Shown here: piece after piece, positions 6,375-13,570 of the stretch
Layout: each line of letters starts with the position of its first letter
How positions within the stretch are numbered: position 1 is the stretch's first letter
Virus record (IMG/VR): IMGVR_UViG_3300008448_000844
Location: 1-20,510 of that record
Source: a virus
Direction: 5' to 3' (one strand)
Length of the DNA stretch: 20,510 nt
Notes under the pieces: generated by a model
What the model was told of the DNA's origin: nothing
The model's input: the letters and a program-made list of their open reading frames with translations, nothing else
The model's database searches: none
Made by a program: the position numbers and the translations under genes

Positions 6375-6827
6375 CTATAATGTAATGTCTTCCATTCCAG
6401 CAGTTCTTAGTTTAATGATATTACTCATTTGCCATTGCTTTATATCAAGGCTTTTGATAATACCCAACCATTTATTTCTAATCAATGCAAACTCATTAAT
6501 TAGCTTTTCAAAGTCAACTACGTCTGCTTCACCATCAACATATTTTTCTACGTCTCGACTGCTTAACGCTCTTTGATAATTTTCTAGATATTTTCTAAAT
6601 GTTTTACTACGTAGACGTCTAAGTTCTATATTAAGATATTCTAATATAGCTTCAATTTCTTGAAGTTGGTTGAATCTCTGCTCAACCACGCCTGGTAACT
6701 GAGCAGAGAGTTTTTCAATATTACCGTATATTTTACATTCTGTCTGTGCTTGAGCTAACTCATTATAGTAGTACTCAAGGCAAGCAGGTAGTTCAGAAAG
6801 ATCTTTACTTACCTTGTTGTACCACAT
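6375..6827 (-). CDS. uvsY: UvsY-type recombination mediator
   Basis: A 150-aa, highly helical, charged protein, near the size of T4 UvsY (137 aa). The C-terminal half ('RKYLENYQRALSSRDVEKYVDG', then 'LINEFALIRNKWLGIIKSL' and 'QMSNIIKLRTAGMEDI') follows the UvsY layout, and position supports it: it follows uvsX and the acidic small gene by 2 nt and precedes the uvsW unit, as in marine T4-like phages. In T4, UvsY loads UvsX recombinase onto gp32-covered single-stranded DNA. Sequence similarity to T4 itself is low, so the call rests on length, helical pattern and neighbours. Confidence 0.8.
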   Translation of the reverse strand: MWYNKVSKDLSELPACLEYYYNELAQAQTECKIYGNIEKLSAQLPGVVEQRFNQLQEIEAILEYLNIELRRLRSKTFRKYLENYQRALSSRDVEKYVDGEADVVDFEKLINEFALIRNKWLGIIKSLDIKQWQMSNIIKLRTAGMEDITL

Positions 6828-6829
6828 TA

Positions 6830-7075
6830 TTAGTCCTCGTCTTCGTAATATTCTTCATCTTCACCTTCGTCATCATAGCCTGCTTCCTCACGAAGTAGTG
6901 CTTTGATAGCTTCATCAAGATGATTATCAAGACCTTGCAAACCTTCTAGAGTGTCTGTACTAACATCATTATCAACTAAAAAGTCAACAAAATGATTAGC
7001 GGCAGTATCCATATTTTTTGCAGGGATATATTCTTTGAACAAGTCCCAGATTTCAATGATTAGTTGTTCTTCCAT
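6830..7075 (-). CDS. Small acidic protein between uvsX and uvsY
   Basis: 81 aa; a helical N-terminal part ('LIIEIWDLFKEYIPAKNMDTAANHF') followed by a very acidic tail (GYDDEGEDEEYYEDED). The genes on both sides are only 2 nt away, so it is co-translated with UvsX and UvsY. I recall a similar small acidic gene near recombination genes in marine T4-like phages, but with no established function. The tail could mimic nucleic acid or contact gp32/UvsX (inference only). It is not long enough and has no motif to call gp33. Confidence 0.75.
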   Translation of the reverse strand: MEEQLIIEIWDLFKEYIPAKNMDTAANHFVDFLVDNDVSTDTLEGLQGLDNHLDEAIKALLREEAGYDDEGEDEEYYEDED

Positions 7076-7077
7076 GA

Positions 7078-8139
7078 TTACGCATTTTCCTCTACAATAT
7101 CTTCAACCTCAGCTTTTGCCAGTGAAGTATTATAATTAGCCATAATGACATTAAGACCGTCTTTTTCGTTACGTTCCCACGCTTTACGGAATTGTTTAAT
7201 AATTTCGCCTTCAGGTGTTACATAAACAAGACTGTTACCTTCTTTCTTTAGAAGACCTTTACTTTCTGCAAGATCAACTAATCCACTAAACGGGCTCATA
7301 CCTGTTTCATATGGAATCTCAACCTGAACAGATTCAAAGGGTTTAGCATACCTTGTTTTCATAATCTTACAAGCGGCACGAATACCGTTAACTGTGGTAG
7401 TCTTATTACCATCAGCATCTGTTTTAAGTTTTAACTTACGCATAGCAACAACAATACTAGATGCATAAATGAAACCTTGACCACCACTGATCTTGTCATC
7501 AGGGTCAAACATATCTTGGCTTGCGTATGTGTGATTGGTTGCTACCAATCCCACGTTATAACTACCAAACATATTAACACAGTTACGAACAAGTGCTGTC
7601 AGTGCTTTAGGCTTACGACCCATGTCACCTTTCAAATCACCTGCTTCAAATTGATTAATATCAGTTGGAGTCAGCAACATGCCCAATGAGTCAATAACAA
7701 ACAATACTTTTGGTCTGTTACCATCTTCCATTGTTTTGTACTCTTTCATGAATTCGTGAATAGTTTTTGCCACGTCATCAATCATAGCCATGTTAAGTTT
7801 GAGCAGTTTGTCTTCACTAGTATCTACACCAAGTGCGTGTAGCCATGCTTCATCTAGTGCGTTTTCACTGTCAATTAGAACAACATAAATGCCTTGTTCT
7901 TGTGCGTGTCTTACAATGTTGCCTGAGCAAATATAAGATTTACCTGCACCACTTTCACCAGCAAATACAGTAACTTTACCAAGAGGAATACCTTTGTTAA
8001 AATCGCCACTGATCAGGTAGTTGAGTGCATAATTACCTGTTGAAATCCAGTCTGTAGGATCGTTAAAACCAACACCAAGCCCGTCAATAGACTTAGTGAG
8101 GGTTTTACGAAACTTCGAGACATCAAATGCCTTACCCAT
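7078..8139 (-). CDS. uvsX: UvsX RecA-like recombinase
   Basis: 353 aa (T4 UvsX is 391). Walker A 'GESGAGKS' at residues 61-68, a RecA-type acidic motif 'VVLIDSENALDEAW', Walker B 'KVLFVIDSLGML' about residue 145, and 'GLVATNHTY' corresponding to the motif after L1. 'KISGGQGFIYASSIVVAMRK' covers the L2 region. It catalyses strand invasion on single-stranded DNA covered by gp32, with UvsY as loader, for recombination-dependent replication. A strong Shine-Dalgarno (AGGAGG at about 8148-8153) lies in the 19-nt gap after gp32, so it is expressed in one unit with gp32, the acidic protein and UvsY. The C terminus is shorter than T4's and ends in an acidic 'EVEDIVEENA'. Confidence 0.96.
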   Translation of the reverse strand: MGKAFDVSKFRKTLTKSIDGLGVGFNDPTDWISTGNYALNYLISGDFNKGIPLGKVTVFAGESGAGKSYICSGNIVRHAQEQGIYVVLIDSENALDEAWLHALGVDTSEDKLLKLNMAMIDDVAKTIHEFMKEYKTMEDGNRPKVLFVIDSLGMLLTPTDINQFEAGDLKGDMGRKPKALTALVRNCVNMFGSYNVGLVATNHTYASQDMFDPDDKISGGQGFIYASSIVVAMRKLKLKTDADGNKTTTVNGIRAACKIMKTRYAKPFESVQVEIPYETGMSPFSGLVDLAESKGLLKKEGNSLVYVTPEGEIIKQFRKAWERNEKDGLNVIMANYNTSLAKAEVEDIVEENA

Positions 8140-8158
8140 TCGTAAACCCTCCTAATTA

Positions 8159-9157
8159 TTATTCTGATTTATTTTGACGTGCGCGAATTGCGGCTAAAAT
8201 GTCTTGAGCACGTTCGCTACCGCTACCACTTGCTGGTGCTGAAGCTTTTGTGCTTGGTTCATCTTCCCACGGTGCAGTCTCTGCCTTTTCAGCTTTTGGT
8301 GCAACTTTAGGCGCCGCATCAACTGCGCCAACATCTGCTTCTGCATCGTTGCTACGACCACTACCAGTCATACCTGCTGGTTTGAAGTACTGACCCCAAC
8401 GGTCCATGTCAAATGCTTCGCCATCAACAGATGCTTCAAACATCTCTTTGATAACTTTCAATTCAACATCTGTTGGCTTCTTAGGAAGGAAGTCACGTAG
8501 ATTGAAAAGACCTCTTTCTTTTACTGCGCTTTGTTCGTCATCACTAAGAGCACGTTCACGACGTCCCCACTTACTTGTGGAGTAATCAGCATAACCACCT
8601 TTAGTTGTTTTAACGATTTTGAAGTCAAGACCACGAACGTAGTCTGTTGGCAATTCTTCAATTTCATTATCCATCAACGCACCTTTAATAATATTAAAGA
8701 TTTGTGGACCAATAATAAAACGACGAATTGGATTTTCTGGAGTTCTATCTTCTTTGAACTTGCCAGCGTCAACAACAAAACCTTGGAATACGTAAGACTT
8801 TTTCTTCCAGTACTTACGACCCATATCTTCCAAACTCTTATCCTTGAACCAAGGACGTACTTCAGTTAGAATTGGGCAAGTTTCACCCCACATTTCCATA
8901 CAAGGAACTTGTACAGTAACAGGACGTGAATCTGTTTGACCTTTGATGCCAGCAAATGGCAACTTGATCATGGCACGTTCTGCCCAAAAGAAAGTATTGT
9001 TTGGATCGTTGTCTGGAAGGAAACGGACAGTTACTTCTTGTCCTTCTGCAATATTCCAGTGTGGGAAAATGGCGTTGTCGCCACCTGTTTGACTACCGCC
9101 TGACTGACGGTTATTTTGTTCTTGAAGCTTTGCTCTAATTTCTGCTAAAGATGCCAT
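8159..9157 (-). CDS. gp32: gp32 single-stranded DNA-binding protein
   Basis: 332 aa, with the three-part layout of T4 gp32: a short basic N terminus for cooperativity ('LAEIRAKLQEQ'), a core with the marine-phage blocks 'PWFKDKSLEDMGRKYWKKKSY', 'PENPIRRFIIGPQIF' and 'LPTDYVRGLDFKIVKT', and a low-complexity Ala/Glu/Pro-rich tail ending 'AQDILAAIRARQNKSE'. It coats single-stranded DNA in replication, recombination and repair, and contacts UvsX, UvsY and the replisome. The zinc site looks reduced: C86 and C94 are present, but the position of the last T4 cysteine (C-P-x-C) is leucine (CPIL). A strong Shine-Dalgarno (TAAGGAG) lies 7-8 nt upstream. It heads the recombination unit and is transcribed from a promoter at 9237-9265 through a structured leader. 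Confidence 0.95.
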   Translation of the reverse strand: MASLAEIRAKLQEQNNRQSGGSQTGGDNAIFPHWNIAEGQEVTVRFLPDNDPNNTFFWAERAMIKLPFAGIKGQTDSRPVTVQVPCMEMWGETCPILTEVRPWFKDKSLEDMGRKYWKKKSYVFQGFVVDAGKFKEDRTPENPIRRFIIGPQIFNIIKGALMDNEIEELPTDYVRGLDFKIVKTTKGGYADYSTSKWGRRERALSDDEQSAVKERGLFNLRDFLPKKPTDVELKVIKEMFEASVDGEAFDMDRWGQYFKPAGMTGSGRSNDAEADVGAVDAAPKVAPKAEKAETAPWEDEPSTKASAPASGSGSERAQDILAAIRARQNKSE

Positions 9158-9182
9158 AATGTTTCTCCTTATAATATGCCTT

Positions 9183-9220
9183 TAGTTTGCCTTTATTTGT
9201 CTGTGCCACTACACAAACAA
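9183..9220 (-). promoter_or_regulatory. Hairpin and possible pseudoknot in the gp32 mRNA leader
   Basis: In the minus-strand RNA, TTGTTTGTG (9220-9212) can pair with CACAGACAA (9205-9197): 9 bp including one U-G pair, with loop UAGUGG. The loop bases UAGU can pair with ACUA at 9186-9183, which gives an H-type pseudoknot. An A-rich, G-poor stretch and the Shine-Dalgarno follow. T4 gp32 represses its own translation by binding a leader with a pseudoknot next to an unstructured A/U-rich segment; the same design here is an inference from layout. Confidence 0.5.
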
Positions 9221-9251
9221 AAAGCGCATACGTTTAATTGTATGCGCTTTT
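9220..9251 (-). terminator. Rho-independent terminator of the late unit
   Basis: A perfect 12-bp inverted repeat (AAAAGCGCATAC / GTATGCGCTTTT) with an 8-nt loop, lying 28 bases beyond the stop of the 878-aa gene. On the minus strand the GC-rich stem is followed by TTTTTG, a short U tract. It separates the late terminase unit from the gp32 unit and overlaps the gp32 promoter. Confidence 0.8.
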
Positions 9252-9265
9252 ATTTATCTTGTCAA
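9237..9265 (-). promoter_or_regulatory. Sigma70-type promoter for gp32, nested in the terminator
   Basis: TTGACA (9265-9260), 17 nt, TACAAT (9242-9237) on the minus strand. The -10 lies in the left arm and loop of the terminator hairpin, and the start site (about 9231-9229) lies past the loop. The gp32 transcript therefore carries only the second arm and cannot form the hairpin. The leader is about 72 nt. A late-type octamer GATAAATA (9258-9251) also lies in the spacer; whether it is used is unknown. Confidence 0.75.
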
Positions 9266-9278
9266 CTGGAATTTAGGA

Positions 9279-11915
9279 TTAGATTCCGGCTAACTTTTTC
9301 AAATCAATTACTTCGCCTGTTTGTTTATTTGATTGAGATTTTGTGCCTATTCCAGCTAATTTCTTTAAGTCGATAAAATCAGTACTTTCATTGACCTTCA
9401 TAGTTTTTACTGGAGACTTATTAATAGCTACTAATGCGCTATCTCTTTTCACTTGTCCACTTAACACTTTAATATCTTCAAACATTTGTGCTTCGTGACT
9501 TTGTGAGGCTAGTTTTTGAATTAAACGTTCTGCAAGTTGTCCTGCCTTGTCGCCAAATTCTTTTTCAACTTTAATTTTGACACCTGTTTCGCCTAATGGG
9601 AAATTGCCTGTGTTACGGTCATAAAAGCCCATAATAAATTCTGCAATTTCTTTCATTGGTGCTCCACCAGATTTTTTCTTTTCATCTGTTTGTAGTTCTT
9701 CACCTTCATCTACATCTGCACCAAAACCTGTAGTGTCTTGTTTAATACCACCACTCTTTGCCTTATTGCGTAGATTGGAAATAAATTGTGCATCGTCATC
9801 TTCTTCACTGCCTTTAATGCCACGTAGTTCTGCATCAATGTCCGCATCGCTCATTGCTGAACGTTTTGGTGCTTCATTTGATCCAGTAATGCGACTCCAT
9901 GCGGTCATTGTTTTTTCATCACTTACACCTAACATTGGCAATGTATTGAAGAATTCTTGTTCAACTTCTTCTGGCTGTACTTCGCCACTTTTAATTGCGC
10001 GAGCAATGTTTTGTAGATATTCCATTGCGTGACGTTTTTCTTCTGGAGTTTGATCCATATTTTCTCTTGTAATAGGTGTGTGACGATTTGGGTCAAGTAT
10101 ATGATCTGGTTTTTCTTTGCCTGGATTTACCATATAATCTTGTGCGTCCTTTTCTGCTTTTTCTGCTTTTTCTTTGTCGTTGTAATATTTTCCACCAGCA
10201 GCCACACCAGCACCAGTTACACCAAGTCTTGTTACTGGATTAAAAGCAAAACTAGTAATAGCTTTATCTGCTAAGTCGCCTACTGCACTGCCTAATTTAC
10301 CAACTGATTTTGTCCAATGTTCTTGTACTTCAGATTGCTGTGATTCATGCAAACTGTCAAAAACTAATTCATGTAGTAGATCACCATGCTCGTCTCTTAA
10401 CATTTCTAACTCTTCATCAGACATGTCCGACCCATCTTCAAATTGTCCGTCACTGAAATATGCATCTGAAAAATCTGGATAATCCCTAGTATCAACACCG
10501 TCAACTTGCAGACTGTTTACATCAACTTCTTTTCCATTAATAGTGATGCCTTGTTGCATACCTTCTTGAACAGGTGTTTGTTGTACATCCAATGCGTTAT
10601 AAATTTCTGGTTGGAATTTGCTTAAGAATTCCATTACAACGTCGGCTGCGTTTGCATCTGGACCTTGTTGTTCTGCCAGTTGTGCCAACTGAATTTTAGT
10701 TGCATCTGGAACATCAATGCCTAATTCTTCTAGTGTGCCTGTTACATTGTCCCCATTGAGTCCAACAGGGAAATGCTCACTTAATAATTCGCCTAATTTT
10801 GAAAGATCTTCAGGATCTAATCTAGTTTCTACTAATGTATGTGCCCAATCATAAAATACACTCTCTGGTGTTAGGGTTGCTACATCTTCTAAACTTAATT
10901 CTGGTGTTTGGTCTTCTAATTGAGCAACTTCTTCTAAATCAATTTCATTTTCCTGCATGATACGATGTAACAATGGGAAAACTTCTGCAATGTCTTCTTT
11001 AAAACTTTTAACAGTAAATTTATCTTTATAATCTTCTAATGTGATGTCATCAATTAAAGGCATGTCACCGCTCATACCTGATTCACATTCTTGTTTAAAT
11101 GCCTCATAATGATGTTGCATACTTATTTTATTGATCTTATCTTTCAACTCTTGAAGTTTAACTTGTGCTCGTTCAACTATGTTGCTAGTTCCACTATTCA
11201 TTAGGTCTTCACGGTAGACATAGTTTTTAAAGTTTGATAACTTAGCCATGTCTTCGCTCATCTGTATAATTTTTTGACCAACTGGATCATGAGGATATCC
11301 TTCATTTGCCACGTGACGTTGCATTGCCTTTGCACCAGCCAAATGTTTAAATGGATATTTGAACCTTTCTCCTGAAGCGTTTTCAATAAACAGACTTTCT
11401 AAATTTCTACTTCTTGCGCCTGGAATTGATTCGTCTACTGGTTTGCTGTGACGAATAATTAGTTTGGTTCTTTGTAATGCTTCTAGAGGTCTATAACTAG
11501 TGCGACTAGTGCCTCTCATCATTGATTCACTCATAACAGGTCCTTTATTGGCCAAATAGCCATAATCTCTTTTATCTAAATTTGTTTTGCTGATATCTCT
11601 AGTATCAAAGCTCATTAATCTTTTCATGGCAAATTTTCTCATTTCTCTTAGGAAAGAATACCAAGTTTTAGAAGTTAACTCGTCAGCATCTTCTAATATG
11701 TTCTTGTTAAAATATAATTTTAAGCTGCCTGGCTCGTTGATGCTAATGCTAACTGTGCCTAAATTGCTTTCATTAAAAATTGCGTCAAAATCAAAGAATC
11801 TGCCCTTGGCAGCTTCAAATGTGGACTGCCCGCTCTCATCGCCCATCTCCATTTTAGGGAATCGGCTACGTATCTTATAGAACAGGTCTTGGGCAATAAT
11901 ATCTTGATTAATCAT
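9279..11915 (-). CDS. Large conserved virion protein (possible internal head/ejected protein)
   Basis: 878 aa. Residues about 50-260 form the conserved part ('TWYSFLREMRKFAMKRLMSF', 'NLDKRDYGYLA', 'MSESMMRGTSRTSYR', 'GERFKYPFKHLAGAKAMQRHV'), a signature I recall from T4-like marine phages, annotated without function. The middle is acidic and helical. A Gly/Ala-rich hydrophobic stretch ('VTRLGVTGAGVAAGG', about residues 555-573) follows, then a charged coil and disordered tail. The motif IDLKKLAGI occurs twice at the C terminus (848-856 and 870-878). The gene follows gp17 by 18 nt and is last in the late unit before the terminator. A late-type octamer CATAAATA stands 5 nt before the ATG, with no Shine-Dalgarno. 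An internal or DNA-ejected head protein is plausible, but unproven. Confidence 0.8.
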   Translation of the reverse strand: MINQDIIAQDLFYKIRSRFPKMEMGDESGQSTFEAAKGRFFDFDAIFNESNLGTVSISINEPGSLKLYFNKNILEDADELTSKTWYSFLREMRKFAMKRLMSFDTRDISKTNLDKRDYGYLANKGPVMSESMMRGTSRTSYRPLEALQRTKLIIRHSKPVDESIPGARSRNLESLFIENASGERFKYPFKHLAGAKAMQRHVANEGYPHDPVGQKIIQMSEDMAKLSNFKNYVYREDLMNSGTSNIVERAQVKLQELKDKINKISMQHHYEAFKQECESGMSGDMPLIDDITLEDYKDKFTVKSFKEDIAEVFPLLHRIMQENEIDLEEVAQLEDQTPELSLEDVATLTPESVFYDWAHTLVETRLDPEDLSKLGELLSEHFPVGLNGDNVTGTLEELGIDVPDATKIQLAQLAEQQGPDANAADVVMEFLSKFQPEIYNALDVQQTPVQEGMQQGITINGKEVDVNSLQVDGVDTRDYPDFSDAYFSDGQFEDGSDMSDEELEMLRDEHGDLLHELVFDSLHESQQSEVQEHWTKSVGKLGSAVGDLADKAITSFAFNPVTRLGVTGAGVAAGGKYYNDKEKAEKAEKDAQDYMVNPGKEKPDHILDPNRHTPITRENMDQTPEEKRHAMEYLQNIARAIKSGEVQPEEVEQEFFNTLPMLGVSDEKTMTAWSRITGSNEAPKRSAMSDADIDAELRGIKGSEEDDDAQFISNLRNKAKSGGIKQDTTGFGADVDEGEELQTDEKKKSGGAPMKEIAEFIMGFYDRNTGNFPLGETGVKIKVEKEFGDKAGQLAERLIQKLASQSHEAQMFEDIKVLSGQVKRDSALVAINKSPVKTMKVNESTDFIDLKKLAGIGTKSQSNKQTGEVIDLKKLAGI
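9282..9374 (-). repeat. Duplicated IDLKKLAGI motif at a protein C terminus
   Basis: Two identical nonapeptides, separated by 13 residues, end the 878-aa virion protein. The DNA of the two copies differs at several codon positions, so it is the peptide that is conserved, not a recent duplication. A looser relative (ADILKLSG) occurs in the 437-aa protein. Confidence 0.8.
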
Positions 11916-11920
11916 AATGA

Positions 11921-11928
11921 TATTTATG
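11921..11928 (-). promoter_or_regulatory. Late-type promoter octamer CATAAATA
   Basis: One mismatch to the T4 late core. It lies in the 18-nt gap between gp17 and the 878-aa gene, ending exactly 5 nt before the ATG at 11915. The predicted start site is the ATG itself. Confidence 0.65.
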
Positions 11929-11933
11929 CTTTC

Positions 11934-13505
11934 TTAGTTTATGAATATAGGCATGGGCATTATGGTTTCTTCAGTGTTTCTTAGGATATCGTAGACTGAA
12001 GGATCCCAGTCACTGAGAACTCCCATCATTCTAACACATAATAACATGCTCATTACAAGGTCATCATGATCCCCGTTTTTTGCCTCAAAACTGCTGCCTG
12101 AAGCAACAAACGATTTTAGTTGACTCACTAGAGATTTGCTCTTTATTTCTATGGTTTTATTTTCTACTAGTTGCTTGAATTTAGCGCAGGCAGCAATTTT
12201 AGCATTGTGCGTGGTGTTAAATCCTTTACGGAATTTACGAACATGCCCTCTTCTAATAGGTTCGCTGATAAACAATCCTTGTATATTATCTTCGCCAATT
12301 TCATTAATAGCTACCAATGCGGCTTCGCCTACTGTGTTGTTTTCCACACTGTAATAGACTTTGGGACTGTCTATTCCCCCTCCTGCTTCTTCACTGATAT
12401 ACTTGCAGATGTCTCTCATTATTCTAACCTGTTGCTGTATAGGAGTCATATTATGTTGCCACTCTGCAATTTGTTTCATGCCAGGAATTTCAAATACTTC
12501 TATACCAGAATAGTCGCCGCCAGTTCCTAAACTTGGATCCAATGCCACAAGATATGACTTACCTTTTTGTATTTTGCCATACCAACGAACCTGTCCCATA
12601 CGCATAACTGGTTCTACACCTTCCATCTCTGCTAGAACTAATGCGCTAATCAATGTTTCATCAAAGATAATAAATTCGCATTCGTGTTCACGACGGAAAC
12701 GTTCTTCGCCAATACGTGCTCGTTCTTCAGAAGCCCATTTTTCATCTCTATCAGGGTGCTCACTCCAATGTGCTCTAAATGGATGAAACCCGTTGATACC
12801 AACATCTTTCTCATCACCGTATTCATCAAATAATTTGTTGGCTTCTTTCCATATTGTAGCAAATTGGTCTTCGTCGCTGTTAGGAGTGCTGGTAATAATT
12901 GCTTTACCACCAGTGCTCAACGTTGGGGAGATAGAAGTCCAGAATTCACTAGCAATGTTTGGTGGGACGAAGGCAAACTCATCACAATATAATAATGAAA
13001 TAGCCATACCACGACCTGTATTACTGGTTGTAGTTTGACTTACTATTCGACTACCATTGTCAAATTCAATACTGCCTTTATTATAACTTGTAACACCTGC
13101 ACGTAGAAAGTCAGGACATAGTTCGTAGGCATAACGAACACGTTGCATGATTTCCTGCGCACCTGAATATTTGTGTGCGGCAACTAGGATTGTGCTATCT
13201 GGTATGAACATAGCATACCAAAGCAAATACCCTGCTGCCGTAGTTGTTTTACCAGTTTGACGTGGCATCATGTTTACATTAAATCTGTAATCATGATAAC
13301 TGTGTAAAAGTTTAACTTGAAAGTCAAATGGCTCAAATAGCATTTGACCTTTGGTTGGGTGCTGTATGTAAAAGAAATTACGAATAAAGTATTCGGGTCC
13401 CGTAATAGGATCCGCACACAACAGCATCTGTTGTATTTCTTCTTCAGTCCACTTTTGCCTTATGTGGGCTTTTTTAATTAATACGCCTTCTAAGCTCTTT
13501 GCCAT
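11934..13505 (-). CDS. gp17: Terminase large subunit, gp17
   Basis: 523 aa; packages DNA into the prohead using ATP and cuts the concatemer. ATPase domain: Walker A 'MPRQTGKT' (80-87), Walker B 'LLYCDEF' with D175/E176, coupling motif 'TSTPN' (205-209). Nuclease domain of RNase H fold: D323 in 'VALDPSLGTGGDYSG', E388 in 'YSVENN', and 'GDHDDLVMSML' near residue 475, corresponding to the T4 catalytic triad D401/E458/D542. T4 gp17 is 610 aa; the shorter length is mostly at the N terminus. It follows a UACG-loop hairpin and a late-type octamer AGTAAATA 5 nt before the ATG, without Shine-Dalgarno. Unlike T4, it is not next to gp16: four virion genes (about 5 kb) lie between. Confidence 0.97.
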   Translation of the reverse strand: MAKSLEGVLIKKAHIRQKWTEEEIQQMLLCADPITGPEYFIRNFFYIQHPTKGQMLFEPFDFQVKLLHSYHDYRFNVNMMPRQTGKTTTAAGYLLWYAMFIPDSTILVAAHKYSGAQEIMQRVRYAYELCPDFLRAGVTSYNKGSIEFDNGSRIVSQTTTSNTGRGMAISLLYCDEFAFVPPNIASEFWTSISPTLSTGGKAIITSTPNSDEDQFATIWKEANKLFDEYGDEKDVGINGFHPFRAHWSEHPDRDEKWASEERARIGEERFRREHECEFIIFDETLISALVLAEMEGVEPVMRMGQVRWYGKIQKGKSYLVALDPSLGTGGDYSGIEVFEIPGMKQIAEWQHNMTPIQQQVRIMRDICKYISEEAGGGIDSPKVYYSVENNTVGEAALVAINEIGEDNIQGLFISEPIRRGHVRKFRKGFNTTHNAKIAACAKFKQLVENKTIEIKSKSLVSQLKSFVASGSSFEAKNGDHDDLVMSMLLCVRMMGVLSDWDPSVYDILRNTEETIMPMPIFIN

Positions 13506-13510
13506 AACTT

Positions 13511-13518
13511 TATTTACT
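13511..13518 (-). promoter_or_regulatory. Late-type promoter octamer AGTAAATA
   Basis: Two mismatches to TATAAATA, so weak alone, but it ends exactly 5 nt before the gp17 ATG, as at 825 and 11915, and it directly follows the hairpin at 13526-13545 that would isolate this unit from upstream transcription. Confidence 0.5.
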
Positions 13519-13525
13519 GAAACAA

Positions 13526-13545
13526 ATAGGCTCCGTAGAGCCTAT
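13526..13545 (-). terminator. UACG-tetraloop hairpin between structural gene and gp17
   Basis: A perfect 8-bp stem (ATAGGCTC / GAGCCTAT). In the minus-strand RNA the loop is UACG closed by C-G, a member of the very stable UNCG tetraloop class. It is followed by TTGTTTC, a poor U tract, so it may be a partial terminator, an mRNA 3'-end stabiliser or a processing site. It lies in the 65-nt gap before gp17. Confidence 0.6.
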
Positions 13546-13570
13546 CTGAAACTTCCTTTTAAGGAATTAA

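Noticed and set aside
6830-7075. Acidic 81-aa protein as gp33 (late transcription co-activator)
   Set aside because: Shorter than T4 gp33 and without recognisable sequence; placement between uvsX and uvsY does not support it.
9209-9229. Mini-frame MRFLFV at the 5' end of the gp32 leader, near the promoter start site
   Set aside because: Six codons only; its existence depends on the exact transcript start, and the hairpin explains the sequence better.
9733-10274. Two plus-strand frames, one hydrophobic, opposite the 878-aa gene
   Set aside because: Antisense shadows with no promoter, no ribosome site and compositions reflecting the opposite strand.
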